From Euonymus europaeus (lineage: Eukaryota > Streptophyta > Magnoliopsida > Celastrales > Celastraceae), in assembly GCA_963580455.1 (NCBI GenBank), contig OY756961.1, forward strand, positions 5,871,001 to 5,935,000: 64,000 nucleotides of DNA, written 5' to 3'. Below are positions 45,331-55,969 of this stretch, piece after piece. The position numbers and the translations under genes are program-made. Each line of letters starts with the position of its first letter. Position 1 is the first letter of the stretch. Under the pieces are notes generated by a model. The model searched no databases. It was not told the DNA's origin and saw only the letters and a list, made by a program, of their open reading frames with translations.

Positions 45331-45521
45331 AAATCTCTACAAATTTCGTACTTGCAAGGCTTATATCACTAGTAACATATCAGAGTTGAACAAGTTATAA
45401 ATACTACACAGAATAAGTCAAAAGCCAATTCTTTGACTCAGTTAACTCAGCTTATAGATTCATTTACAATTCAATTGGGTAATTCTAACGAAACTACACG
45501 ATGAAAACTATTCAGATAAAT

Positions 45522-46874
45522 CTAGTGGTCTTCTGATTTGTGGCTTTCAGCAAATGCATTACTGCTGTTGTTTCCATCTTCAACTTCCGCTCTTTGGACA
45601 ACCACAAGAGCAAAAGACAGTTCTGTGCCTCTTCGAAATGCCCATAATTGAACAAGATCACCTACCTTCAATTGATTGCTCTTTACAACTGAGTACCAAC
45701 CGCCTACTATGACATAAGATGAGCTGCTGCGTCCTGATACCTTATTCATATTCCACATTTTGAGATCAAGTCTACTCTCTTGAAGATCTGGTTGGATCAG
45801 CAGTACTTCTATAGCCATCCATTTCTTTCCATCATGTGTATGGATTATCCTCTTTTCATCCTCTGTGAGAAACTTATTCTTCACTTGGTTCCTTGGAATA
45901 GAGAAGCGAGTCTGACCCTTGCTTACATCAGTATTGTAGAGCTTCTTTTGAAGCACCAAAACTACATTAGTGCCTTCCAACTCCATGATTCGCTGCCTGA
46001 ATTCTTGAGGCAAATCATGAGGTTCTGCTGTCTCATTTTTCAAACTCTTCTTTTTCTTAAATTTTAGAACATGTTGTCCACTGTCAACAGCTTCAAAATT
46101 TCTTTTCCTGCCTTTCTTCTCTTCATTGTTCAATGAGCTTTCAGTCATATTGAGGAGCTTTTCTCTCGTTAGACTGTCTTGCTTTGCCTTATCAAATTCT
46201 GGGTATGCAAATTCCTTCCCAAATAACTTATCCCCAACTAGCCACTCATTCATGAGCATATCAGGTGTTGGATCAGACCACGAGTTCAAACCATGTTCTT
46301 CACTTTCGAAGCTAATCTCATTCTTCTCATCTTCATCCACCGCAACCGGCCTCTTGAGGAGTTTCTCCTTCATTAACCTTTCTAGCTTTGTTTTATCCAT
46401 AACTTCTTCACCACCAGAAACCCCAGCTTTCTGAGATGAGTTTTCTCTAACAACAGGGGACATAGTATTGGAGCAGTATGCAACGTGAGTTCTCATAGAA
46501 TTCTTCCCAACAAAATCAGTAGGGTTTTCTCTGATCATTCCTGGTCCATAAACCTTGACGGACTTTCCTTCTTGAACCAAAAATTCTCTCCTCAAAAACC
46601 CAGTTGGGGTTTCTTGGAAAAACCAACCACTCTCACTCTCGGAAAATTTAGCAGACAGTGGAGAGACATACCTGGTGGATCTCGGTTTCTTAGGCGAAGA
46701 AACCAAATTATCTCGAAACCCAGAATCTGATTGATCCTTCTCCCTCTCCAGTCTCTTTTCTTTCTCTAATTTCTCAAGTGCAACTGCGGCAACCTCTAAC
46801 AAGACGTTAAAGGGATTCAGGTCTTCCTTCAGCTCTCTCCCGTGAAAATCTTCCAGACTCAACATCTTCAACAT
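45522..46874 (-). CDS. B3-domain (DUF313-type) protein, copy 1
   Basis: 450 residues, single exon. The N-terminal third is charged with a predicted helical region (EVAAVALEKLEKEKRLEREK). The middle is rich in Glu/Lys. The C-terminal B3/DUF313 domain (roughly residues 290-435) contains LPQEFRQRIMELEGTNVVLV, RFSIPRNQV, FLTEDE and GGWYSVVKSNQLKVGDLVQL. Plant members of this group are nuclear proteins with a DNA-binding-type B3 fold and mostly unknown targets. The start is ATG at 46874; an equally good ATG three codons on (46865) aligns with the start of copy 2. The copy at 51.2-52.6 kb is about 95% identical by eye, including the flanks. A short upstream ORF precedes it at 46908-47120. Confidence 0.88.
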   Translation of the reverse strand: MLKMLSLEDFHGRELKEDLNPFNVLLEVAAVALEKLEKEKRLEREKDQSDSGFRDNLVSSPKKPRSTRYVSPLSAKFSESESGWFFQETPTGFLRREFLVQEGKSVKVYGPGMIRENPTDFVGKNSMRTHVAYCSNTMSPVVRENSSQKAGVSGGEEVMDKTKLERLMKEKLLKRPVAVDEDEKNEISFESEEHGLNSWSDPTPDMLMNEWLVGDKLFGKEFAYPEFDKAKQDSLTREKLLNMTESSLNNEEKKGRKRNFEAVDSGQHVLKFKKKKSLKNETAEPHDLPQEFRQRIMELEGTNVVLVLQKKLYNTDVSKGQTRFSIPRNQVKNKFLTEDEKRIIHTHDGKKWMAIEVLLIQPDLQESRLDLKMWNMNKVSGRSSSSYVIVGGWYSVVKSNQLKVGDLVQLWAFRRGTELSFALVVVQRAEVEDGNNSSNAFAESHKSEDH

Positions 46875-46907
46875 TAAAGTATTCCTCTTTCACAGCCAGT
46901 CAATGAA

Positions 46908-47120
46908 TCAATTTCGTCTCTTATTCCCCTTTTCTTCGAAGATTGAAGAACGGCGACGAAGAACAAGAGCGATATAGCAGTCCTTATTCTCGGAAGGGAT
47001 TTTAAGAGAAATAAGAACTCTTAGTAGATTTCCTAACTCCCTATACATATCTAAACCGAAAAACCTACTTCCAATTGAAGTCGCTAAACTCTTTCCCAAT
47101 TCCGTTCGGAGATAGATCAT
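46908..47120 (-). CDS. Upstream ORF in the 5' leader of B3 copy 1
   Basis: 70 codons starting MIYLRTELGKSLATSIGSRF. It ends 33 bp before the main ATG. The first ~40 codons are conserved in copy 2. It is a candidate translational control element; conservation may simply reflect recent duplication. Confidence 0.4.
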   Translation of the reverse strand: MIYLRTELGKSLATSIGSRFFGLDMYRELGNLLRVLISLKIPSENKDCYIALVLRRRSSIFEEKGNKRRN

Positions 47121-47214
47121 TGAATCTTTTGCGGTGATTGTCCGGAGATTTTGTTCCGTTGGACGAGGTTTGGTTCTCCAATTGCGTTCCGGGGATCGAC
47201 TATTTATAATTTAA

Positions 47215-49590
47215 AACGAGCCGTTGAATTTTATAATTTAAAATAAAAGGAGTTTTGGATCATTTTTATTTATATTTTTCTACGTAATCAAACCGTTCTT
47301 TTCAGGTTAATGTATCCTTTTGACAAAGGAAATAGTTGCTTAATTTGTAATTATTTGAGATAATTTTGATATAATTAACTAATTAATGAGTAAACCATAA
47401 AAAACTAATTAATCGATATAATTGTAGTGTAACTTTTGTCTTTAAGGCAATTATAAATAAAGACACAATGGTTAAAACTTATTCCATTAAGGAAAATTGA
47501 AAAAAAAATCATTATTAATAAGAACAAAGATTATCAAGCTACACATATTACTCGGTTCATTTGAAAAAATAAATTGGCCTGTCTCTCACAATTTTCTCTT
47601 GCCCATGACATCGTCATTTTTATTTTTTTAAACGAAATTTTAAAACAATTTATCTCTCAAAATATGTGACAAATCTTTTTAAAAAAATTATATATTTTAA
47701 ATCACTAGGAAATGTTCTTTCAAACAAGATCCATTGCCAATATATTCTAAGCCGGAAAAATTTAGTTATGGTAAACTGGGTATAAAAAAAACTTAGCACG
47801 GAAAAACTAGTGTAGATAGTAAACTTATTTCCGATAAATTTAGTGTGTAAATGCCACTTAGAATTTAAAATATCACTTTCAAACCAACATAAATGCTACT
47901 TATCAAATGTTTTACCAAACAGAATCATACTAATTATATAACAAAACCAAAACATATAACTTATTGATTAAATTTAACATAGATAAACTTAGTACATAAT
48001 TGTGTATACGATTCACAACTACCATGTGAAACTTAGAGTCTCGATTTGTTGCCTAAAATGTTTGAATCTCAAAAAATGTATTAGATTTTTTTTGCATGCC
48101 ATAGTGTCTTCTTTCGAATGTTTAAAAATGGTTTAAACAAAGCTCAAACGGGTGAATTATGACGGTTTGATTATACTTACATCATAAATATATCTATATT
48201 GTGAAATAGATGTTCTGACTCGCTAATCTTTTTTTTGTTTAAATCCTCAAATCCAAAGCCTTAAAACTCTAAACCCTAAAATCATGAACTCTAAAATCTT
48301 AAACCCTATATAAATAATACATATTCATGATTAAGATCGTAGAAAATTTTAAATACTATTCAAATATGAGCATATTAATTTGACTAGCAACATCATCATC
48401 TCATTAAAAAAATAAAACTTATGGATACTATTCGCCTGATTACGAGGCAATTATTGTCAACAAAAATATCAGACAAAAAAAAAGAAATCAACACAACATT
48501 AAAAAAAATGAGATGAAAAAAATAGAGAATATAATTTTATCTCAAAAGAAAGAGACAAAATATATAGTAAATAAATAATCTCAAAAAAAGAGAGAAAAAG
48601 AATAAAATTATCTTAAATAAAATAGAGGGTAAATGTGAGAAAAAATTGGGAAGAAAGTAATTTCAAATTAAAAAAATGGGGAAAAAGTGATTTAAAATAA
48701 GAAAGAAGAAAGTGATAAAAAAAAACAGAGGAAAAAAAAGAGAGAGAGAAAAAAAATTAATCTCAAAATTAAAAGAGAAGAATATTGGATAGAGTATATT
48801 TTAAAGGAAATAAGAGATAAGAGTAGTCCAGTCAATAAAAAATATATTTAAACTTATTAGAATAAATTTTAATTTATATATATATTCTATGTTGTAAGAA
48901 AAAAGACGATCTCCTTATTGAAATACAAAATTATTTTGGGGGACTTTTGACTAATAACCCCTACTATTTAATGAACTAATCTTTAATTATCTCATTTAAT
49001 CAACTTTATCGAGTGGTTCTATAATAATGTAGTTAATTAATATTATCATTTATTCACTAGTGCATTTATGATAACTAAACAATGTATTAGATTTTATTCA
49101 CTACTGATATATTATTTAATCAATTATAAGTTTTCTTTGGTTGATAAACCCTTTATATGGACTTCTTGTTCTATTTAGTATTTTAAAAGTGTTAGTAGCC
49201 CAGCACACCCTTAATTATTTGAATTTTAATCCAATAAGTACGAATTTAATATTTTATTAGCTGGTTTGATAACAAGTTTACTATCTCCATCTCTCACACG
49301 CTCTCTTCATCTCATACGCACAACATTGTCAACAACGGATCTTTGTCATTCGGCCACCGTTTTTGTCGTTATAACCACCAAAATAAATCTTGAACTTTCA
49401 GGGGAAATGCTTAACAAATCACGAAAGTTTTCGTCTATTATAGCCACCATAACCACAAATAGAAGATCACGGCCACCAAAATGTCACTCCTTCAATCTAG
49501 CTAACTCCAACCACTATTTTAGAAACCAAAAACATTTGTTGAGCTTACCAGAACAAGGGCTACTATTCCAAACTATATTCATCCGTATAG
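47215..49590. other. AT-rich intergenic DNA between the B3 copies
   Basis: No gene recognised. 48470-48790 is a purine-rich (A/G) tract with imperfect repeats of AAAGAGAGAAAAAGAATAAAATTATCT. 48960-49090 partly matches 50500-50600 (TTATCTCATTTAATCAACT). A 141-codon frame at 49266-49691 has no recognisable domain and is probably chance. Confidence 0.5.
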
Positions 49591-50180
49591 GTGAGTTTAC
49601 AAAATCCTTCGAATTCTATGTAAGTTTAAGAACTCTGAATTTTTTAGTTATTTTTCAAAGTCATATGAATTTTTGGTTGCTTTTTGTTTGATTTTGAGCA
49701 ATTCTTTGAATTTTTTGTTTAATTTCGAAAACTCATTTGAATTGTTTTGGTGAGTTTTGCGAAATCTCTGAATTGAGGGTTAGTTTGAGAAATCCTTTTT
49801 TGTTTAATTTCGAAAACTCATTTGAATTGTTTTGGTGAGTTTTGCGAAATCTCTGAATTGAGGGTTAATTTGAGAAATCCTTTAAATTTTTATGTTTTTT
49901 TTTCTTTCAAAATCAACTTAATTTTTGGTTGACTTTCAAAAATCCTCTTATTTTTTGATATATTCTATGAAATTCTCTGAATTTTTATTTTTTTTCTTTC
50001 AAAATCATCTTAATTTTTGGTTGTTTTTATTTAATTTCATAAATACTCTAATTTTTTTTGTTTAATTTCAAAAAAAAAAATTTATTTTTGTGAGTTTTGC
50101 AAAATTCTCTAAATTCTGAACAAGTTTGTGAAATCATCTGAATTTTCATGTTTTTTGTTTTATTTTTTAAAAATAAAAAT
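49590..50180. repeat. Degenerate tandem repeats based on a TTGTTTAATTTCGAAAACTC unit
   Basis: An ~83 bp unit (TTGTTTAATTTCGAAAACTCATTTGAATTGTTTTGGTGAG...) is nearly perfectly duplicated at about 49716-49798 and 49799-49881. Shorter, more diverged copies with TCAAAATCATCTTAATTTTTGG follow to 50180. Confidence 0.7.
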
Positions 50181-50699
50181 AAAAAATTGATGATGTCAGC
50201 ATATGTCATTCGTGTGACGATTGATTAGAATGAGAATAGTTTTGTCCAAAATTATTCGAATGATATATTTAAATAGTTGAATGTGAACAATTTTTAAAGG
50301 ACGCATTGGTGAATTCGCTTAGTTCTTAGAAATAGAAACATCTAGAGGGTGAGATTGAGAAATTGAATGAGCTTAAATATTTATATTAAAAGATTAAAAC
50401 CTGCATTATTCAACAACAAAAGAAAGCAGAAGATCGTAAATTTATAAACTACCAACACACCTTGATAATTATCGGATTAACTATTTACTATTTTGTCAAC
50501 AATATTTAGTTATCTCATTTAATCAACTAACAAACTACTTCTACTAGAATGTAATAAATTAATATTATAATTTATTGGCTGGTGAATTATGATAACGAAA
50601 AATCTATCAGCTAATTGTAATATAGTTTATGATATATCTACTTATATATTATTTAATCAAATATTTGAATGGTACTGTTATAATGTAGTTAGTTGATTT

Positions 50700-51011
50700 T
50701 TTTTTTCATAGGAGGAAATCCTCATTAGTTTAGTGCGTCACACTAATGTCAATTGGGTTGGTTCTAATTCTGATTCACTCAAGGTTGTGCGCGCCTAACA
50801 TAAGAGAGCAACTAGGAACAAAGGCCTAGCCTCAAAATGCATATATAATGTGGGTGATCTTAGCACACATAGGCTGAACAAGAGCCATACATTATGACAG
50901 TTGAGTTGGCTCCAAATCCCGACCCACTTAAGACAGTGCTCATAACTCTGGTCTCTGGAAGCAACTAAAACGAGTGTCTAAGTTTAGTACACACGGACTG
51001 AACAAAAAGTC
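50700..51011. repeat. ~150 bp tandem duplication with poly(T) head
   Basis: After a poly(T) run (about 50698-50706), (C/A)A(A/G)TTG(G/A)GTTGG(T/C)TC...CACT(C/T)AAG...AGCAACTA...TTAG(C/T)ACACA(T/C)(A/G)G(G/A)CTGAACAA occurs twice, at about 50733-50885 and 50900-51006. It may be the 3' end of a minus-strand retroposon. Confidence 0.5.
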
Positions 51012-51230
51012 TAACTGAAATGCTGAGTTGCTGACTGATCATAAAATATATGAACTCAAAACCTATACAAATTTCATACTTGAAAGTTTTATCTCACTAG
51101 GATCATATCATATCAAAAGCAAATAATTTCAAGGACTCTCTTTGACTCAGTTAACTCAGCTTATAGACTCATTTACAATTCAATACGATAATTCTAACGA
51201 AACTACACGATGAAAACTTTTCAGATAAAT

Positions 51231-52571
51231 CTAGTGGTGATCTTCTGATTTGTGGCTTTCACCATCTGCATTGCTGCTGTTGTTTCCGTCTTCAACTTCA
51301 GCTCTTTGGACAACCACGAGAGCAAAACATAGTTCTGTGCCTCTTCGAAATGCCCATAATTGAACAAGATCACCTACCTTCAATTGATTGCTCTTTACAA
51401 CTGAGTACCAGCCGCCTACTATGACATAAGATGAGCTGCTGCGTCCTGATACCTTCTTCATATTCCACATTTTGAGATCAAGTCTACTCTCTTGAAGATC
51501 TGGTTGGATCAGCAGTACTTCTATAGCCATCCATTTCTTTCCATCATGTGTATGAATTATCCTCTCTTCATCCTCTGTGAGAAACTTATTCTTCACTTGG
51601 TTCCTTGGAATAGAGAAGCGAGTCTGACCCTTGCTTACATCAGTATTGTAGAGCTTCTTTTGAAGCACCAAAACTACATTAGTGCCTTCCAACTCCATGA
51701 TTCGCTGCCTGAATTCTTGAGGCAAATCATGAGGTTCTGCTGTCTCATTTTTCGAACTCTTCTTTTTTTTAAATTTTAGAACATGTTGTACATTGTCAAC
51801 AGCTTCAAAATTTCTTTTCCTGCCTTTCTTCTCTTCATTGTTCAATGAGCTTTCAGTCTCTACATACATATTGAGGAGCTTTTCTCTCACTAGACGGTCT
51901 TGCTTTGCCTTATCAAAATTTTCCATCCCAAATAACTTATCCCCAACTAGCCACTCATTCATGAGCATATCAGGTGTTGGATCAGACCACAAGTTCAAAC
52001 CATGTTCTTCACTTTCGAAGCTAATCTCATTCTCCTCATCTTCATCCACCGCAACCGGCCTCTTGAGGAGTTTCTCCCTCATTAACCTTTCTAGCTTTGC
52101 TTTATCCATAACTTCTTCACCACCAGAAACCCCAGCTTTCTGAGATGAGTTTTCTCTAACAACAGGGGACATATTGGAGCAGTAAGCAACATGAGTTCTC
52201 AACAAATTCTTCCCAACAAAATCAGTAGGGTTTTCTCTGATCATTCCTGGTCCATAAACCTTGACGGACTTTCCTTCTTGAACCAAAAATTCTCTCCTCA
52301 AAAGCCCAGTTGGGGTTTCTTGGAAAAACCAACCACTCTCTCTCTCGGAAAATTTAGCAGACAGTGGAGAGACATACCTGATGGATCTCGGTTTCTTAGG
52401 CGAAGAAACCAAATTATCTCGAAACCCAGAATCTGATTGATCCTTCTCCCTCTCCAGTCTCTTTTCTTTCTCTAATTTCTCAAATGCAACTGCGGCAACC
52501 TCTAACAAGACGTTAAAGGGATTCAGGTCTTCCTTCATCTCTCTGCCTTCAAGATCTTTCAGACTCAACAT
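51231..52571 (-). CDS. B3-domain (DUF313-type) protein, copy 2
   Basis: 446 residues from the ATG at 52571 (MLSLKDLEGREMKEDL); upstream the frame stays open to a GTG, but no earlier ATG exists. Same architecture as copy 1: charged helical N-terminus, Glu/Lys-rich middle, C-terminal B3/DUF313 domain with RFSIPRNQV and GGWYSVVKSNQLKVGDLVQL. Differences from copy 1 include the loss of several residues after GDKLFG and a four-residue insertion (YVET) near LLNM. The duplication extends beyond the gene on both sides (about 51070-52910 versus 45330-47210). The leader contains an upstream ORF that overlaps this start codon. Confidence 0.88.
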   Translation of the reverse strand: MLSLKDLEGREMKEDLNPFNVLLEVAAVAFEKLEKEKRLEREKDQSDSGFRDNLVSSPKKPRSIRYVSPLSAKFSERESGWFFQETPTGLLRREFLVQEGKSVKVYGPGMIRENPTDFVGKNLLRTHVAYCSNMSPVVRENSSQKAGVSGGEEVMDKAKLERLMREKLLKRPVAVDEDEENEISFESEEHGLNLWSDPTPDMLMNEWLVGDKLFGMENFDKAKQDRLVREKLLNMYVETESSLNNEEKKGRKRNFEAVDNVQHVLKFKKKKSSKNETAEPHDLPQEFRQRIMELEGTNVVLVLQKKLYNTDVSKGQTRFSIPRNQVKNKFLTEDEERIIHTHDGKKWMAIEVLLIQPDLQESRLDLKMWNMKKVSGRSSSSYVIVGGWYSVVKSNQLKVGDLVQLWAFRRGTELCFALVVVQRAEVEDGNNSSNADGESHKSEDHH

Positions 52572-52827
52572 CTTCAAAACACTGAAGTATTCCTCTTTCA
52601 CAGCCGGTCGATGAATAAATTTCGTCTCTTATTCCCCTTCTCTTCCAAGATTGAAGAACAGCGAAGAAGAACAAGAGCGATATAGCAGTCCTTATTCTCG
52701 GAAGGGATTTTAGAGAAATAAGAACTCTGAGTAGATTTTCTAATTCCCTGTACATATTTAAACCGAAAAACCTAGTTGCAATTGAAGTCGCTAAACTCTT
52801 TCCCAACTCCGTTCGGAGATAGATCAT
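52549..52827 (-). CDS. Upstream ORF overlapping the start of B3 copy 2
   Basis: 92 codons starting MIYLRTELGKSLATSI. Up to RVLISLK it matches the copy 1 uORF, then a single-base deletion shifts frame and the ORF runs past the main ATG (52571), ending at 52549. Confidence 0.45.
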   Translation of the reverse strand: MIYLRTELGKSLATSIATRFFGLNMYRELENLLRVLISLKSLPRIRTAISLLFFFAVLQSWKRRGIRDEIYSSTGCERGILQCFEDVESERS

Positions 52828-52910
52828 TGAATCTTTAGCGGAGATTGTCCGGAGATTTTGTCCCGTTGGACGATGTTTGGTTCTCCTATTGAGTTCATGC
52901 GATCGATTTA

Positions 52911-53700
52911 ACCATTAATCGTTATTTTTTTTCATTTATTATTTTAATTAAAAGGAGCCGTTAGATTTTAAAATTTAAAATAAGCCGTTGGGTATTACCG
53001 TTTTAGTTTCTTTATATATATTTTTTGCTTAATGAAACTAGTATTCTTATCAGGTTAATGTTTTTCTTGTTAAAGGAAATAGAAATAGTAGCTTTATTTG
53101 AGTTACTTAATTTAACTAATTAACCAGTAAACCATAAGAATGTAATGTAATTAATGAATACCAAGACCTATTCATCATCAACTTCCTCACTCTTAAATAA
53201 CCCTGCTTAATGCTTATCCATCTAAATTTTTTTCTTCTTTTGATTAACCTTTCAATGCCTTTTCCAATTGCGACCGTGTCATGGAGATTGGTGGAATGAC
53301 ATTTGATCATCATCATCTTATAAAAATGTGATGGAAGAGTGTCAATGAACGTGTATGGCACCTCCTTGTCTTACAAACGGTATCGGACTTGATATGATAA
53401 AAATCTATCCACCTCCTAACATATTCTACTAGGTTTCATCTACTTTTTTCCTTCATGTATTACAATGAAACGTGACAATATGAACTCTATTAGAATTTGT
53501 GACTCAAATTCAGTTTATTCTGATCAGAAAAGTTTGCTGTGCGACAAAATTTGATGAAGAATTTTTTTTAGAATTTTTTTGGGGTATGGGAGTGGAGGGA
53601 TTGGGCCGATAGGCACGAGACCATATGAACCTTTTTAAAATTAGGGTTTTGGCTAAGTATATAATTAGTTGTAAAGCCGTCACTCAATTATTACTTGTTT
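52911..53700. other. AT-rich intergenic DNA
   Basis: No gene or clear repeat recognised. The duplicated B3 block ends near 52910. Confidence 0.45.
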
Positions 53701-53800
53701 TCTCAACATAGTGAAATCCTCCTGCTTAGTCCGTGGTTTTTCCTTTTTAGGATTTTTCACGTAAATCTTTGTGTTCTTAATTATTTATTGTTGTTCTTCT
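53700..53800 (+). mobile_element. Copia LTR 3'-end fragment
   Basis: GTCCGTGGTTTTTCCTTTTTAGG then TTTTTCACGTAAAT and TTGTGTTCTTAATTATTTATTG is the typical R/U5 end of copia LTRs (compare GTCCGTGGTTTTTACC at 36348 on). Only this end is visible. Confidence 0.5.
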
Positions 53801-53904
53801 ACAAACTGTTTACCTAAACCTAGGTCATTTATCACCAGTGTTTGTTTTGCCAAGTGACTCATAGAATGAAACAAAGACTATATATATGCAATCTCTCTAT
53901 TTTT

Positions 53905-54660
53905 TTATAAAGAGGATGACACTTCACAAATTTATTAATTTCCTCACTTATGACGGAGTACTACCATGATTACAATTAAAAAAAAAAGAAAAAAAAAACA
54001 AGGCCGAAAAGACACAAACGCTTGGACGGAAAAAAACAACTAGCAAGAACCTAAGGCTACAAAAAACAAGGAGAGCGAAGCAAAGAAAAAGGGAACACAA
54101 AAGCCTAAAGGGTAAAACGCTGCCATTTCCACAAGAAATACCAAGCCAGAAGAAACCAAAGAACCCATCAGAAAAAGGCAAAACCTGCAAACACACCTAC
54201 TCCACATAAACAAGGAGAGAAATCAACATAACAACTCACAAAAATTCACAAAAAACAGGCAACATAGAGTATCCAAGATCTTCCATCAGATAAACCAGCC
54301 TCTTGAAGATCGAAAAACCAGCGACATAGACACACCAAGAAATCCAGCAACATAGAGTATCAAAGATCTTCCATCAGATAAAAATAGAACCTACTGGGAT
54401 GATCTCAAGATAAACAAAACCCTGAGGCAAGAGACCAACCTTACCTTGTATGCAGATATAGATTTTGAGCCATGCAATTAACGCAACCGAGTACCAACTA
54501 TGCAGATCAAAATAGAGGAAACAGAGTGAGCCTGCAAAATGGTCAAGGTCCTGGATAGAAGAACCAATTGAGAGGGAGAGCAGCAAGGAGCAACAACAGC
54601 AGATTGTCATGGCCTTGCATGAATTCAATATACCATACGAAGATTACAAAGCCTGGTTCC
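53905..54660 (-). mobile_element. LINE 3' end, 5'-truncated
   Basis: AGAGGATGACACTTCACAAATTTATTAATTTCCTCACTTATGACGGAG is a diverged version of the 3' end at 54693 (AGAGGACGGTACCTCGTTAATTT...CTCACTTATGGCGGAG). 54259-54297 and 54349-54387 are a direct duplication (GCAACATAGAGTATC...CTTCCATCAGATAAA). No coding sequence remains. Confidence 0.5.
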
Positions 54661-54894
54661 TTTTTGTGGCCCAAAAGAGATTTTTTTTTTGCTAAAAGAG
54701 GACGGTACCTCGTTAATTTTATTTATAGCCTCACTTATGGCGGAGGAATACCGAGGTTACATAAAGAGAAAGACAACTTAAAAAACAAGAAACCAACAAG
54801 AAACAAAACAAGGCCAAAAAAAACCTGCACACTAAATGACACAAGAGAACCTGCACCTGCACAAAGAAACTGAATAAAAAATCTGCAAGAGCTA

Positions 54895-55248
54895 CCACAG
54901 CTTTCCAGCAACATTCCACTTTCTCTTCCCGTTCTTTCTCCCAACTACTGAGTTTATTTCGTTCCAGATAAATCGCTTTGATCCAAATGACCTCAGCATA
55001 ATCTATGAAGGAGATGCAACTACTTATGTTGGAGTCATTGATTTTACCAGTGAATATTACTTTGCCACATCGGTAGAGCTACGTATTCACAAAAAGTGCC
55101 TCTTTGGGACCCCGATACCAGAAAACTCACCGACTTCAATACCCATTTCTCCTTTACTATTGACATAGAAGGTCGTGCCTTACACAATTATTCTGCAGGA
55201 CTTGCTTTCTTCATCGCTCCTGTGGGATTCTCAATCCCATTCACATAA
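54895..55248 (+). pseudogene. Legume-lectin domain fragment (lectin receptor kinase-like) inside the LINE 3' UTR
   Basis: On the plus strand, antisense to the LINE, the frame reads a hydrophobic signal-like segment (ATFHFLFPFFLPTTE), then FISFQINRFDPNDLSIIYEG and GDATTYVGVIDFTSEYY. A one-base loss follows, after which a second frame gives CHIGRATYSQKVPLWDPDTR, THFSFTIDIEGR and AGLAFFIAPVGFSIP before a stop. This is the N-terminal half of an L-type lectin domain; the rest, including any kinase, is missing. In the intact family the domain is extracellular and fused to a transmembrane kinase or secreted. Flanking sequence on both sides looks like LINE 3' UTR. Confidence 0.8.
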
Positions 55249-55462
55249 TGAAAACGGCACACCAGGCCCAAAACAACACCATAAAACCAAGAACAACTAA
55301 AAACTGAGCCTAAGGATCAGAAAATTGCATTTTAGCCATCCAAAAGCACCCAGAAAGCTGATGCACTGTAGACAAAATTATCTTGAACTGCCCAGAAAAC
55401 TCCAAACCACAACAAAACCACACCCTTCTCCACACACAAGCAAAACAGCCTCCTAAAAACAC

Positions 55463-55969
55463 TCAAGGGAACCAAGCTACCATTAAACTACTTTTAAGCA
55501 CTCCTTGCTTGGCTAAGCAATCTGCTACTTGGTTGGCCTCCCTCCATGTATGCCTGAAAAAAACTATTGGAAGATGGCAAAGGAGGTTGCTTATTTTGTT
55601 AAAATCTTGGCTCATCTTCCAAGGGACAGCAGTACCCTTACTAAGCCATCTAATAGCATTCATAGCATCAGATTCTATGATGATGCTATCAGCTATATTT
55701 GATCTGTGATCCAGTGAGATTTGCAAAGCCATGGATATTGCTTTCACCTCAGCCTCTGTTGCATCAGTAGTAGATATGGGACCTGAAAATAAACCAATAA
55801 AATTCCCCAAGTTGTCTCGAAGAACACCACCAATTCCTACCTTTCCACCTTGCAACGAGCCGTCAGTGTTCCATTTTAAGAAACCACCTGGAGGGGCAAT
55901 CCAAACACAGAGAGGTCTTGGAGGTTTGATGAGACTAGACTTGAACTTTACTCCATCACTGGAACTCAT
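55463..55969 (-). pseudogene. LINE RNase H domain
   Basis: 168-codon segment with WIAPPGGFLKWNTDGSLQGG, EAEVKAISMALQ, IIIESDAMNAI and FRHTWREANQVADCLAKQG, the plant-type RNase H of LINE ORF2. It is a fragment of the broken ORF2 of the 54.7-62.2 kb element. Confidence 0.85.

Noticed and set aside
45780..46730. Plus-strand frames opposite B3 copy 1 (and the same opposite copy 2)
   Set aside because: They are conserved only because the sense gene is duplicated. They carry no domain of their own.
49266..49691. 141-codon plus-strand frame between the B3 copies
   Set aside because: Low-complexity Ser/Thr/Leu composition, runs into a tandem repeat, no domain or conserved start; not supported as a gene.
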